IMG/VR virus record: IMGVR_UViG_3300034073_004278
Span: 1 to 39,582 of that record
Length of the DNA: 39,582 bases
Direction: 5' to 3' (one strand)
From: a virus
Below the pieces are notes generated by a model that saw only the letters and a program-made list of their open reading frames with translations, did not search any database and was not told the origin of the DNA. Positions 9,345 through 15,480 of the stretch are shown here, piece by piece. The number at the start of each line of letters is the position of its first letter. Position 1 is the stretch's first letter. The translations under genes were made by a program, and so were the position numbers.

Positions 9345-10289
9345 ATGAAGACGATTCTTACGTTCTTTCTATCGATGGCGGCATTGCTTGCCGCTGATGA
9401 GATCATCCCGGAACTCAGGCTGCAAAACGGCACTGCCTTCAAACAGGTGAAGGTGACGAAGAAAGACGCAGCGGAGATCCGCATCATGCACGCTGAAGGG
9501 TTTGCCACGGTGCGGTTGTCGGATCTCAGCCCGGAAGCGCTGGCGCTGTTCGGGGGCAAGATCGACAAACAGGCGGAGTCGATGGCTGATGCGGAGCGCG
9601 CACTAGCGCGGGCGAAGGCTTATTCACCCACGGTGCCAGTGCCGAGCGTCCCGACTGCTGCCCCAACGCAGACGGCCACGGCACCGCCTGTGGCCATCAG
9701 CGCGGAGGAGAACGCGGCGCGGGCGTGGGAATGGTATCAGTGGTGTGAGGCGAATCCGCAAGGCGATGCGCAGATCAATGCGCAGCAACGCGATGGTTTG
9801 CTGGCGCAGGCCACGCAGATCCTGCAAGCGTGGGAAGCTGCGCAGAATGCCGCTGCTGTGGCGGCACGATCAGGAAGTTTGAGCACGCGGCCTGCGGTTC
9901 CAGTTGGACGCAGCTATCACGATCCTGAACGCGTGGCGGAGCGTTTGGCGCGGCAGCAGATGCAAGGCGCGCAGGTCTCCACACTTGATCAATTCATTGC
10001 GCAGGCGATTCAGAACCGCCGCATGCTGGTGATCAGCTACGATGATGGCGTGAATGGGGCGCGGCTGATCGAGCCTTATTTGCTGGGTGTGACGACTGTG
10101 GGTAATCCTGCGCTCCAGGCGTGGTTTGTCTCCGGAGCCTCGGCCTCAGGCCAAGGGCCGGGCTGGCGGACGTTTCTGCTGGCGCAAATCACGAGCATTG
10201 AATTGGCGGATGAAACCTTCACGCCGCGCCGTGACTATGATGGCAGCGGCGGTGGCACGTTTCAGAGCTTCCAAAGGAGGGTGGAGTGA
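9345..10289 (+). CDS. Exported protein with C-terminal WYL-like domain
   Basis: A 314-aa protein. Residues 1-17 form a signal peptide (MKT, hydrophobic core, AALLAA before DE). Residues about 22-68 form a short strand-rich module (LQNGTAFKQVKV...IRIMHAEGFATVRLSDL) of a kind common in exported Verrucomicrobia proteins. An Ala/Gln-rich helical linker follows. Residues about 212-298 match the pattern of a WYL domain: AIQNRRMLVISYDDG, then RLIEPYLLG, AWFVSGASASG, GWRTFLLAQITSIE and FTPRRDY. WYL domains normally sit in cytoplasmic regulators and sense ligands or nucleic acid; an exported one is unusual. The gene sits between the integrase and the repressor, a usual place for lysogenic cargo. A GGAG and a GGGG precede the ATG. 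The WYL call is fairly sure; function is unknown. Confidence 0.7.
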   Translation: MKTILTFFLSMAALLAADEIIPELRLQNGTAFKQVKVTKKDAAEIRIMHAEGFATVRLSDLSPEALALFGGKIDKQAESMADAERALARAKAYSPTVPVPSVPTAAPTQTATAPPVAISAEENAARAWEWYQWCEANPQGDAQINAQQRDGLLAQATQILQAWEAAQNAAAVAARSGSLSTRPAVPVGRSYHDPERVAERLARQQMQGAQVSTLDQFIAQAIQNRRMLVISYDDGVNGARLIEPYLLGVTTVGNPALQAWFVSGASASGQGPGWRTFLLAQITSIELADETFTPRRDYDGSGGGTFQSFQRRVE

Positions 10290-10729
10290 TGAAGGCGTGG
10301 ATCACGCCTTCCATTTGTGCCCTTGTGGGAATTGTTCTTTGGGCGACGGAAGCAGAGCATCAAAAGCGTGTATCCGCTGATATTCCTGAGCGCTGGAGAG
10401 GTTCCTACGATTCACCGACGGCTTGGCAGCGAGAAGTAGACCGCCGTGTGCAAGTGAGTGTGGCGGGGCAGTTCATCAAAGTGCAGGAGACGAATTACGG
10501 CGAGGTTTTCCCGGCGAAGTTCCTGAAGGTCAAGTGTAGTGTAGACTACGCCGATTATGTGCTGGTGAAAATGCCGGATGAGAACACAGCCGTCCTACGA
10601 CGGCATCCGAGTGTGCCGGGTTTTTATGAGTTTGAGTTCACGGACATCGCCTTCATCGGTGAGACGCCAAACGGACAAGAATTGTATGAAAACCACGGAG
10701 TGGAACCCGTTCCACTGGAGAGGAAATAA
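10289..10729 (+). CDS. Small hypothetical protein with N-terminal membrane anchor
   Basis: A 146-aa protein starting at ATG 10289, one base overlapping the stop of the WYL gene, with a strong AGGAGG at 10275-10280 (GTG 10286 is an alternative start). Residues about 5-20 (ITPSICALVGIVLWAT) are a signal or anchor segment. The rest is soluble and strand-rich and unrecognised. Coupling to the WYL gene suggests the two work together outside the cytoplasm. Confidence 0.6.
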   Translation: MKAWITPSICALVGIVLWATEAEHQKRVSADIPERWRGSYDSPTAWQREVDRRVQVSVAGQFIKVQETNYGEVFPAKFLKVKCSVDYADYVLVKMPDENTAVLRRHPSVPGFYEFEFTDIAFIGETPNGQELYENHGVEPVPLERK

Positions 10730-10837
10730 AACAAGTGAGTTATTCCGTCTGAGCCCAGTGGCAGTCGCTCAATCAATGCCGGTGGTGAGATGACCACGGG
10801 CCGCTGATGATGTTGAGGGGAAGCTCGGGGTGATCGA

Positions 10838-11299
10838 TCAATCCTCGGTGCCGGTGCGGTCTGTGCGATAGGGGCGCGGAGGCTCGGCTACTTTGAGGCT
10901 GTTTGACTTGACCGTCGATGATTCGGAAAAGTGGGTGATGTTTGGAGCGCCTGGCGTTTGGGCGGCAGCCTCTGCGGCGGCATTGAGCTCGTGAATGGCC
11001 CACTGTTCCAAGGTTTGGTCTGAAGCGAGGGCGGCGGCGCTGTAGGCGCGGAAGGTGGGGAGATCGACCTCGACACTGAAGATCTGCGCTTGAGGGAGCA
11101 ACTGCAGCCGGCGTTGCGCCTCTGCGGCTTCGTCGTCTTGCATGAGGCGTTCGATGAGTTTGAGCTTCCCCTCTGGGATTTCTTTGGGAGACGAGAGCCA
11201 GTTATCGACCGTTCGTTTGTTGATGCCGATTTGGTCAGCCAGCCATTGACGCTCTCGATTGTATCTCTTGAGCCATGTTTTGATTTCTTCCTTCGACAT
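10838..11299 (-). CDS. HTH repressor-type regulator (CI position)
   Basis: A 153-aa leftward gene, ATG at 11299. Residues about 14-50 form a helix-turn-helix of XRE type (ERQWLADQIGINKRTVDNWL followed by PEGKLKLIERLM). The C-terminal half (about 65-110) is helical with no recognisable peptidase or dimerisation family. It is the only sizeable leftward gene of the window and faces the early rightward genes across a promoter region with repeated GTGCA boxes, the arrangement of a lambdoid immunity region. I infer that it represses the rightward early promoter and autoregulates. No RecA-cleavage Ser/Lys motif is evident, so induction may differ from lambda CI. Confidence 0.75.
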   Translation of the reverse strand: MSKEEIKTWLKRYNRERQWLADQIGINKRTVDNWLSSPKEIPEGKLKLIERLMQDDEAAEAQRRLQLLPQAQIFSVEVDLPTFRAYSAAALASDQTLEQWAIHELNAAAEAAAQTPGAPNITHFSESSTVKSNSLKVAEPPRPYRTDRTGTED

Positions 11300-11304
11300 G
11301 CGCC

Positions 11305-11402
11305 AAGGTGTATTCTAAGTGCACTTGTAGCAAGTATTTTCACAAAAAGTGCATTTCAGCATTGACGAATCGCACCCAAAGGTGCATTCTCGGTGCATTA
11401 TG
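11305..11402 (+). promoter_or_regulatory. Operator region with repeated GTGCA boxes
   Basis: Two copies of a 23-bp element, consensus AAGGTGYATTCTNNGTGCA plus YTWG, lie at 11305-11327 and 11379-11401, with a shorter box (AAAGTGCATTT) at 11345-11355. The first contains the palindrome AAGTGCACTT. The elements bracket the start of the leftward repressor (11299) and the start of the rightward gene (11400), so binding would control both directions. Confidence 0.65.
11362..11390 (+). promoter_or_regulatory. Rightward early promoter candidate
   Basis: TTGACG at 11362-11367, then 17 bp, then CATTCT at 11385-11390. The -10 lies inside the right operator element. Transcription would start about 11396-11398, only 2-4 bases before the ATG at 11400, so the first message would be leaderless or nearly so. 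Confidence 0.5.
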
Positions 11403-11615
11403 AGTGCGAACACACTTGCTTTGCCGCCGATTCCTTTGGCTGATCTGCCTGAGCGGACGAAGGATTTCATCATTGCCCTTTGCAATCAGGAGGGGTTGAC
11501 TCCTGAGCAGGCGATCAAAAGGACGCTGGATGCCTCCGCGATGCGAGCTGGCTTTCTGGCGCTGCCCCAAGCTCAACCGGAGGGCGCTGGCCAAGCGGCC
11601 GCGCTGGCGGCGTGA
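11400..11615 (+). CDS. First rightward early gene, Cro position, small protein
   Basis: A 71-aa protein. The ATG at 11400 is inside the right operator element. Residues about 17-50 (LPERTKDFIIALCNQEGLTPEQAIKRTLDASAMRAG) look like a compact helical DNA-binding or ribbon-helix-helix-type region, but no family is certain. The last 17 residues (LPQAQPEGAGQAAALAA) are encoded by a 65-bp DNA segment repeated at 11930-11994, so another reading frame ends in the same residues. Position suggests a Cro- or CII-like role; that is inference. Confidence 0.55.
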   Translation: MSANTLALPPIPLADLPERTKDFIIALCNQEGLTPEQAIKRTLDASAMRAGFLALPQAQPEGAGQAAALAA

Positions 11616-11626
11616 GTGCGGCTGTG
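11562..11626 (+). repeat. 65-bp perfect direct repeat, copy 1
   Basis: Identical over 65 bp to 11930-11994. It contains the last 17 codons and stop of the first early gene and the overlapping GTGA restart. Within it, 11584-11604 can fold into an all-GC hairpin (GCGC, one bulged T, GGCC, loop AAGC, GGCC, GCGC). A 20-bp part recurs at 12412-12431. Confidence 0.9.
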
Positions 11627-11983
11627 AGCGCGTCACACCTTGGGGTGTGCCAGCATCTCATCGAGAGCCTCCCCGAGGTGCGTGATCAACTCCTTCACCT
11701 CATCGGGATGAAGGGTGATGACGGTGTCGTGGCTGAGGGCGGGATTGCCGGGCTGGGAGATGCCGAGGCATTCGTCGTTGAGAATCTTCACGACGACGCC
11801 ACTGCGGGCGGGAATGTGCCATTCGCTCATGAGGTGAAACTTACGCTGAAGTTTGCCGGTGGCAAGCTGCGGGGCTTCAAAGCGACGGCACGGGTGCCTG
11901 AGGCTGAACCTTTCTTTGTGGCGGTGACACTGCCCCAAGCTCAACCGGAGGGCGCTGGCCAAGCGGCCGCGCTGGCGGCGTGA
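11612..11983 (+). CDS. Rightward early reading frame, at least its last third plausible
   Basis: A 123-codon frame opening at GTG 11612, which overlaps the TGA of the first early gene. Its first 70 codons are the exact antisense of the small leftward gene and look less protein-like. The last part, from GTG 11834 (VKLTLKFAGGKLRGFKATARV...), has regular strand pattern and ends with the same 17 residues as the first early gene. A shorter gene of about 50 aa at 11834-11983 is an alternative. Function unknown. Confidence 0.3.
   Translation: MSAAVSASHLGVCQHLIESLPEVRDQLLHLIGMKGDDGVVAEGGIAGLGDAEAFVVENLHDDATAGGNVPFAHEVKLTLKFAGGKLRGFKATARVPEAEPFFVAVTLPQAQPEGAGQAAALAA
11633..11830 (-). CDS. Small leftward protein between early genes
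   Basis: A 65-aa protein with ATG at 11830. The sequence reads like a compact alpha/beta protein: strands VVVKILN and GISQP, then DTVITLHPDEVKELITHL and an acidic helix. This pattern (I-QP, D-VI, P-V-LI-L) is familiar from small uncharacterised phage proteins. Third codon positions are almost all G or C, as in the clear genes of this phage, and more so than in the opposite frame. I therefore prefer it to the rightward frame covering the same bases. No clear Shine-Dalgarno is visible. Function unknown. Confidence 0.5.
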   Translation of the reverse strand: MSEWHIPARSGVVVKILNDECLGISQPGNPALSHDTVITLHPDEVKELITHLGEALDEMLAHPKV

Positions 11984-11994
11984 GTGCGGCTGTG
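11930..11994 (+). repeat. 65-bp perfect direct repeat, copy 2
   Basis: Second exact copy of the 11562-11626 segment, 368 bp downstream and in the same reading frame relative to the preceding gene. It again provides a C-terminal tail, a stop codon and a GTG restart. The GC hairpin is at 11952-11972. Confidence 0.9.
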
Positions 11995-12456
11995 CGCCTT
12001 CTATCGATCTCGCTGGATGTGGCGATGGTCGCGCCCTTGGGGAGCACGGAAACGGAGCTGGTGACGGGCCTGTGCGCGCTGCTGCGGACGCTGGCGGACG
12101 ATCCGCAGCGTGTGCAACGCGAGATGCGCGCCCTGTTGATGCCTAGCGAGTTTTCCACTCCTCCTTCGCCTCCAGTTTCTCTGCCTGCTGGCGCAGGTCT
12201 GTCGGGCTCGTGTGGTGGAACATACGACCCGCAAGCTGCACGGCAGGCGGAGAATTGCGAGTCGCGTGTGCGGTTTGGCTGTCTGGTGGGGCAGGCACGG
12301 CTGTGTCTGAACCTGGTTCGTCATCGGTGTGTGCGTGGAAGCAACGCGCAATTCTATTTGGACACGGCCCGCCGGCTGGGTGCCGATGCCCGGCGTTTGT
12401 GGACACGCTTGCAAGCTCAACCGGAGGGCGCGCCGCAAGGTGCGAAGGCGGCGTGA
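11980..12456 (+). CDS. Hypothetical early protein
   Basis: A 158-aa protein starting at GTG 11980, which overlaps the preceding stop (GTGA). The N-terminal 45 residues (LSISLDVAMVAPLGSTETELVTGLCALL) and the C-terminal 65 (VRFGCLVGQARLCLNLV...FYLDTARRLGADARRLW) look genuinely coding. The Ser/Pro-rich middle lies opposite a possible small leftward gene. The end LQAQPEGAPQGAKAA is a diverged version of the tail encoded by the 65-bp repeat. Unrecognised. Confidence 0.45.
   Translation: MSAAVRLLSISLDVAMVAPLGSTETELVTGLCALLRTLADDPQRVQREMRALLMPSEFSTPPSPPVSLPAGAGLSGSCGGTYDPQAARQAENCESRVRFGCLVGQARLCLNLVRHRCVRGSNAQFYLDTARRLGADARRLWTRLQAQPEGAPQGAKAA
12143..12223 (-). CDS. Possible 26-aa leftward micro-protein
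   Basis: MFHHTSPTDLRQQAEKLEAK and six more residues form a well-defined amphipathic helix with high GC at third codon positions, encoded opposite the low-complexity middle of the rightward 158-aa gene. It would be the second small leftward gene lying among the rightward early genes. There is no visible ribosome-binding site, so this is tentative. Confidence 0.28.
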   Translation of the reverse strand: MFHHTSPTDLRQQAEKLEAKEEWKTR

Positions 12457-12638
12457 TCGTGCTGGCGGATGCTCCCGCCTTGGCCGGCATGGTGCTGGGC
12501 TTGGTGGCGTTTGGATTGCTGCTGGGTGCCTGCGTGCTGATCCGCCGTGTGGTGGATCGGCTGGAGTCGGGTCCAGCTGAGGATTTCGAGCTGGGCAATC
12601 TACCAGAGCCACCCGCAAAGCCGGAGGGCGAGTCATGA
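12453..12638 (+). CDS. Small single-span membrane protein
   Basis: A 61-aa protein starting at GTG 12453 (overlapping the previous stop; GTG 12459 possible). Residues about 10-32 (ALAGMVLGLVAFGLLLGACVLI) form one transmembrane helix followed by RR, then a cytoplasmic acidic/Pro tail ending PEGES. Topology suggests N-out. The tail codons contain the GGAGGG that serves as ribosome-binding site for the next gene. Function unknown. Confidence 0.55.
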   Translation: MIVLADAPALAGMVLGLVAFGLLLGACVLIRRVVDRLESGPAEDFELGNLPEPPAKPEGES

Positions 12639-13003
12639 GCGGGTTGGCTGAAGCCTTTGGCGAGGAGCTGAAGCGCACGCTGCAGCAGCAACGGGGCGTG
12701 ATCGAGTTCGCACGCGTTGCGTTGCCCGGACTGGTGGAGGTGTGCGGAGCGAAGACTGGCCAGAGCTACAAGGTTCGCGCTTTGCTTTATTCCGCCTGGA
12801 ATGGCAAGCCGACGAGTCTCCTGGATCTGACCGGCCTGGACTGGGCCATCAAGAAGGACCTGCTGACGGTGCTTCTGGCCTTTGGCTGTGAGCCTGGCGG
12901 CGGCACGCCTGGATTCTTCTATGACGCGATCACGGAGGCCTTCCAGGCAGCCGGATTGCTGGAGTGGTTCACCGCTGAAGGTGACTCCCAAAACGACGAC
13001 TGA
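12635..13003 (+). CDS. Hypothetical early protein
   Basis: A 122-aa protein at ATG 12635, seven bases after GGAGGG and overlapping the previous stop. It is predicted helical (AFGEELKRTLQQQRGVIEFARV, TSLLDLTGLDWAIKKDLLTVLL, FYDAITEAFQAAGLLEWF). It is followed directly by a strong intrinsic terminator, so it may end an early transcript. No family recognised. Confidence 0.6.
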   Translation: MSGLAEAFGEELKRTLQQQRGVIEFARVALPGLVEVCGAKTGQSYKVRALLYSAWNGKPTSLLDLTGLDWAIKKDLLTVLLAFGCEPGGGTPGFFYDAITEAFQAAGLLEWFTAEGDSQNDD

Positions 13004-13007
13004 CACA

Positions 13008-13049
13008 CGGCCCGCACTGCCAACCAGCAGCGCGGGCCGCTCTTTTTTT
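13008..13049 (+). terminator. Strong intrinsic terminator
   Basis: The stem CGGCCCGC/GCGGGCCG (13008-13015 with 13032-13039) continues inward with CTGC/GCAG around a CAACCA loop and is followed by seven T (13043-13049). It lies 4 bases after one stop and 6 bases before the next start codon, so downstream genes need antitermination, readthrough or their own promoter. Confidence 0.8.
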
Positions 13050-13054
13050 CGCGC

Positions 13055-13291
13055 ATGAACACGATGGATGCACCGACGCAACCAATGGCGGCAGCTTGCC
13101 CGAAGTGCGGCACGCAGCTCGCTCTGCCCTACATCTCTCCGGAGACGCTTTACTTTGAGCTGCATGATCACCCGGCGCCGCGCTGTGTGTTGATGGGGCA
13201 GACGAATGTGGCGTTTGCGCACCGGAATGCGATCTACGCGATGCCGGTGGATGACTGGCAGCACTTCAACCGCCTGCGGGAGGCCGCATGA
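13055..13291 (+). CDS. Small CPxCG zinc-ribbon-like protein
   Basis: A 78-aa protein with CPKCGTQLALP near residues 15-25, half of a zinc ribbon; a further Cys (HPAPRCVLMG) and several His could complete a site. It starts directly behind the 13008-13049 terminator with a T-rich leader and no Shine-Dalgarno. Its stop overlaps the ATG of the next gene. Function unknown. Confidence 0.5.
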   Translation: MNTMDAPTQPMAAACPKCGTQLALPYISPETLYFELHDHPAPRCVLMGQTNVAFAHRNAIYAMPVDDWQHFNRLREAA

Positions 13292-13419
13292 TGATGTCCG
13301 GCCCCGCTTTCTTTTTTTGCTGGCTTCTGGGCGTGGTCGTGTGCCTGGCGCTGATCTGGCTCGCAGTGCGCATGCAAACGCGTCTGGCGCGGTTTCTGGA
13401 GCATCCGGGCCGCCGCTGA
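13288..13419 (+). CDS. 43-aa single-span membrane protein
   Basis: ATG 13288 overlaps the preceding TGA; ATG 13291 and 13294 follow in frame. Residues about 8-28 (FFFCWLLGVVVCLALIWLAV) form a transmembrane helix, followed by a basic tail (RMQTRLARFLEHPGRR). Size and topology resemble small phage membrane proteins such as superinfection or host-takeover factors, but no specific function can be given. Confidence 0.5.
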   Translation: MMMSGPAFFFCWLLGVVVCLALIWLAVRMQTRLARFLEHPGRR

Positions 13420-13437
13420 TCCGGCCCCTTTCTTTTT
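13407..13437 (+). terminator. Intrinsic terminator beside a start codon
   Basis: The stem GGGCCG/CGGCCC (13407-13412 with 13422-13427), 9-base loop, is followed by CTTTCTTTTT. It overlaps the stop of the 43-aa gene and ends 4 bases before the ATG at 13442. Confidence 0.6.
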
Positions 13438-13441
13438 CGTT

Positions 13442-13837
13442 ATGGCACGCCGCAAAGTCGCCGAACATGCGCCTACTGCCCAGGATCTGCTGCGCAGTGG
13501 CGTGTGGAGTGTGGATCAAGTCGCAGTCCTGCTCGACACGCCCGAGTGCATCGTCGAACGCTGGTGTCGGCTGAAGATGATCCCCGGTGTCCAGTGGCGC
13601 GATGGGCGCTGGCACATTCCCGGCCCCGGCCTTTTCTTTTTCTGCGGAGGGCAGATCGAGCCGAGGTATTCGCCTGAAACTGCGGCAGCGATGTTGTGCA
13701 TTGAGGAAAGCACCGTGCGGAGTTGGCTGAAGCATGGTCGCCTGCGAAAGGCCAAGTGGGGCGTCGCCAAGGCGGCTGCGGTGCGCATCACGGAGAGTGA
13801 GCTGAAGAGGTTTCTCAATGGGAAAGAGGAAGAATAA
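13442..13837 (+). CDS. Double helix-turn-helix / excisionase-like DNA-binding protein
   Basis: A 131-aa protein with two similar winged-helix/HTH_17-type modules. The first is at about residues 15-50 (WSVDQVAVLLDTPECIVERWCRLKMIPGVQWRDGRWHIP). The second is at about 78-125 (YSPETAAAMLCIEESTVRSWLKHGRLRKAKW...VRITESELKRFL). This pattern is known from excisionases and MerR-like small regulators. Two modules in tandem would suit binding to paired 12-bp-spaced boxes, but that is speculation. The gene overlaps the next one by 20 bases. It could be the excisionase, although it is far from the integrase. Confidence 0.6.
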   Translation: MARRKVAEHAPTAQDLLRSGVWSVDQVAVLLDTPECIVERWCRLKMIPGVQWRDGRWHIPGPGLFFFCGGQIEPRYSPETAAAMLCIEESTVRSWLKHGRLRKAKWGVAKAAAVRITESELKRFLNGKEEE

Positions 13838-14546
13838 ACTCGAATCGGCATTGGCCGATCTGGAACAGCAGGGACTGCTCTTGGACATTCCGGAGCACCC
13901 TGTTGAGAAGGAGGCACGCGAAACGAAGCAATGCACGGGCGCGCTCCTGTTGAAGCGCGACATCGACACCTACTCGGCGATCGTGCGAGCGCTGGCTGCG
14001 AACAAACCCATCCGCTGGATCAAGCGCACCTTTGGAGTCGGCACACAGACTGTGTATGCCATCCAGCAGCGCGAGGCCACAAAAGTAGGAACACTGAAGG
14101 AACGCATTGCTGACTGGTGTTTCATGGGAGCGCTTGCTGGCGCGTCTCGCTTTGCCGAGGTGGTAGCGGATTGTGATGACCCTGTCGCGGTCGCACTGGC
14201 GACAGCGAAGATGGGCGAATTCGGCAACCTCATGCGAGGGCAAGCCACGCAGATCGTCGCGACCGTCAACGTCAACGTGGATGCGAAGGCCGCTGGCGAG
14301 GATCTCATGCGAAAGGCTCAGGCAATGGGTTTGCAGGCGGGGGAAAATCTCCCACTGGCGGCCGATTCCGGCCGCCTGGCGATCCCAGGGGATTCCAAAG
14401 CCCCTGTCACCATGGCGCAAACCATTGAAAATGAAGGGTTTTCGCTGTCGTGTGACACCGGGTGTGACACTGGCCGCGATTCTGACGGCCAGATTTCCGA
14501 TGGGGGAGGGGGGGGTGCGACCCCAACTCCTGTACGACCCCTCTAA
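13818..14546 (+). CDS. HTH-containing phage early protein
   Basis: A 242-aa protein. Residues about 45-85 contain a helix-turn-helix (YSAIVRALAANKPIRWIKRTFGVGTQTVYAI). Residues about 95-150 form a helical region ending in MRGQATQIV and a VNVNVD strand. This order matches a common uncharacterised phage family in which an HTH is followed by a region containing a GQ/PT motif. The C-terminal 90 residues are low complexity. They include CDTGCDTG, encoded by an inverted pair of the GTGTCAC boxes (14452-14471), and a Gly run encoded by an 8-G tract near 14507-14517. DNA binding is likely; role unknown. Confidence 0.55.
   Translation: MGKRKNKLESALADLEQQGLLLDIPEHPVEKEARETKQCTGALLLKRDIDTYSAIVRALAANKPIRWIKRTFGVGTQTVYAIQQREATKVGTLKERIADWCFMGALAGASRFAEVVADCDDPVAVALATAKMGEFGNLMRGQATQIVATVNVNVDAKAAGEDLMRKAQAMGLQAGENLPLAADSGRLAIPGDSKAPVTMAQTIENEGFSLSCDTGCDTGRDSDGQISDGGGGGATPTPVRPL
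14452..14471 (-). other. Third AGTGTCAC box pair, inverted, inside a gene
   Basis: On the minus strand this reads AGTGTCAC, four bases, GGTGTCAC. It has the same 12-bp period as the two pairs beside the attachment core, 6.5 kb away and in opposite orientation. It lies within the HTH protein gene. Confidence 0.4.
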
Positions 14547-14568
14547 TCCATTTTGGAAACAGATTTTT

Positions 14569-14943
14569 ATGTCGATTAGGGCTGAGTCCAGAGTCCAGGC
14601 TGAAACCGTCTTTGCCGATTTCACGGCACGTCATCAGCCGCAAAAAAAAGAGGGGGGGGCGGAGCGCGTGATCGCCGTCGGCGCGGCACCGGTTGGTCTA
14701 TGGCGAAAATTCCTGCTTGGGCGCGAGGTCGCCAGTGGCGCGATCTGCACTGTGCTCCTCACGCGACACGGCGTGAACGCTGAACAATTCAGCCCCGGCC
14801 AGATTCTCCAATGCGAGCCAGGCGGCGCGGCGGATTTCGAGTTTCACGGCGTGGCACCACCCCTGCCACACGCACCCCCTTCGGCGCAATCAGCGCCAAG
14901 AGCGTCGGCACGCGCTCCTTCGTGCCACACACAACACACCTGA
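14569..14943 (+). CDS. Hypothetical protein with slippage-prone A8/G8 tract
   Basis: A 124-aa protein from ATG 14569, preceded by a T-rich leader. The middle (ERVIAVGAAPVGLWRKFLLG, ICTVLLTRHGVNAEQFSPGQILQCEPGG) looks like a folded strand-rich domain; the ends are low complexity. Codons for QKKEGGAE are built from eight A and then eight G, so frame slippage early in the gene is possible. Function unknown. Confidence 0.45.
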   Translation: MSIRAESRVQAETVFADFTARHQPQKKEGGAERVIAVGAAPVGLWRKFLLGREVASGAICTVLLTRHGVNAEQFSPGQILQCEPGGAADFEFHGVAPPLPHAPPSAQSAPRASARAPSCHTQHT

Positions 14944-14950
14944 CATCATT

Positions 14951-15442
14951 ATGGGAAAACAACTCATCATCATCGGCGCGGCTGGCACGTTCAGCCTTGA
15001 CCGAATCCACGAAATTGCCGCGGCTCTCAACCGCGCCGGGCTGCAGATCCATCACGCAAGCGTCCGCTACAACGGCGAAACCCACTTCACCCACGGCACG
15101 CAAGCCGAACTCGAAGAGTCTCTTCGAGAAAACTGCGTGAAGCTGGAGATCGCGCCAACTGCGGCCGCGCTGCCCGAGGGCACGCAACCGCCTGAGGGCA
15201 TCACGCTCGAAGTGGTGAATAACAACGTGCTCGAAACGATCAAGATTTTGAGGCGCTTCGAGAGCTACGAAAAAAAGAGCGACAAAGACAAGGCTCCGAA
15301 GGGCGGAAAAAAAGGGGACGCGGAGGTGAAGTCTGAAATCGGCCTGCAACCTCAGGAGCCCAGCACGCCCGAAAAAGAAGAGGCCCCTCCGCCCTCCGAA
15401 GGCGCTCCGACTGCCGAACCCCCAGCCCCCAGCGAAGGCTGA
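14951..15442 (+). CDS. Hypothetical protein with acidic/Pro-rich tail
   Basis: A 163-aa protein. Residues 1-70 look like an alpha/beta fold (KQLIIIGAAGTFSLDRIHEIAAAL, VRYNGETHFTHG). Residues about 105-163 are charged and Pro/Glu-rich and probably disordered. No family recognised. A GC-rich hairpin follows its stop. Confidence 0.55.
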   Translation: MGKQLIIIGAAGTFSLDRIHEIAAALNRAGLQIHHASVRYNGETHFTHGTQAELEESLRENCVKLEIAPTAAALPEGTQPPEGITLEVVNNNVLETIKILRRFESYEKKSDKDKAPKGGKKGDAEVKSEIGLQPQEPSTPEKEEAPPPSEGAPTAEPPAPSEG

Positions 15443-15455
15443 TTCACCCGCCGAT

Positions 15456-15480
15456 CCGGCGCGGTGACGAGCCGCGCCGG
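15456..15480 (+). other. 9-bp perfect GC hairpin between genes
   Basis: CCGGCGCGG (15456-15464), loop TGACGAG, CCGCGCCGG (15472-15480). An alternative longer pairing uses TTCACCCG (15443-15450) with CGGGTGAA (15478-15485). There is no T-run, so it is not a standard intrinsic terminator. It may be an mRNA stability or regulatory element. Confidence 0.5.

Noticed and set aside
13617-13640. Terminator inside the tandem-HTH gene
   Set aside because: GC-rich then T-rich sequence similar to nearby terminators, but it lacks a convincing stem and encodes part of a conserved-looking protein.
12143-13969. 608-codon leftward frame across several early genes
   Set aside because: It spans five rightward genes and two terminators; only its final 26 codons look like a real small protein and are listed separately.
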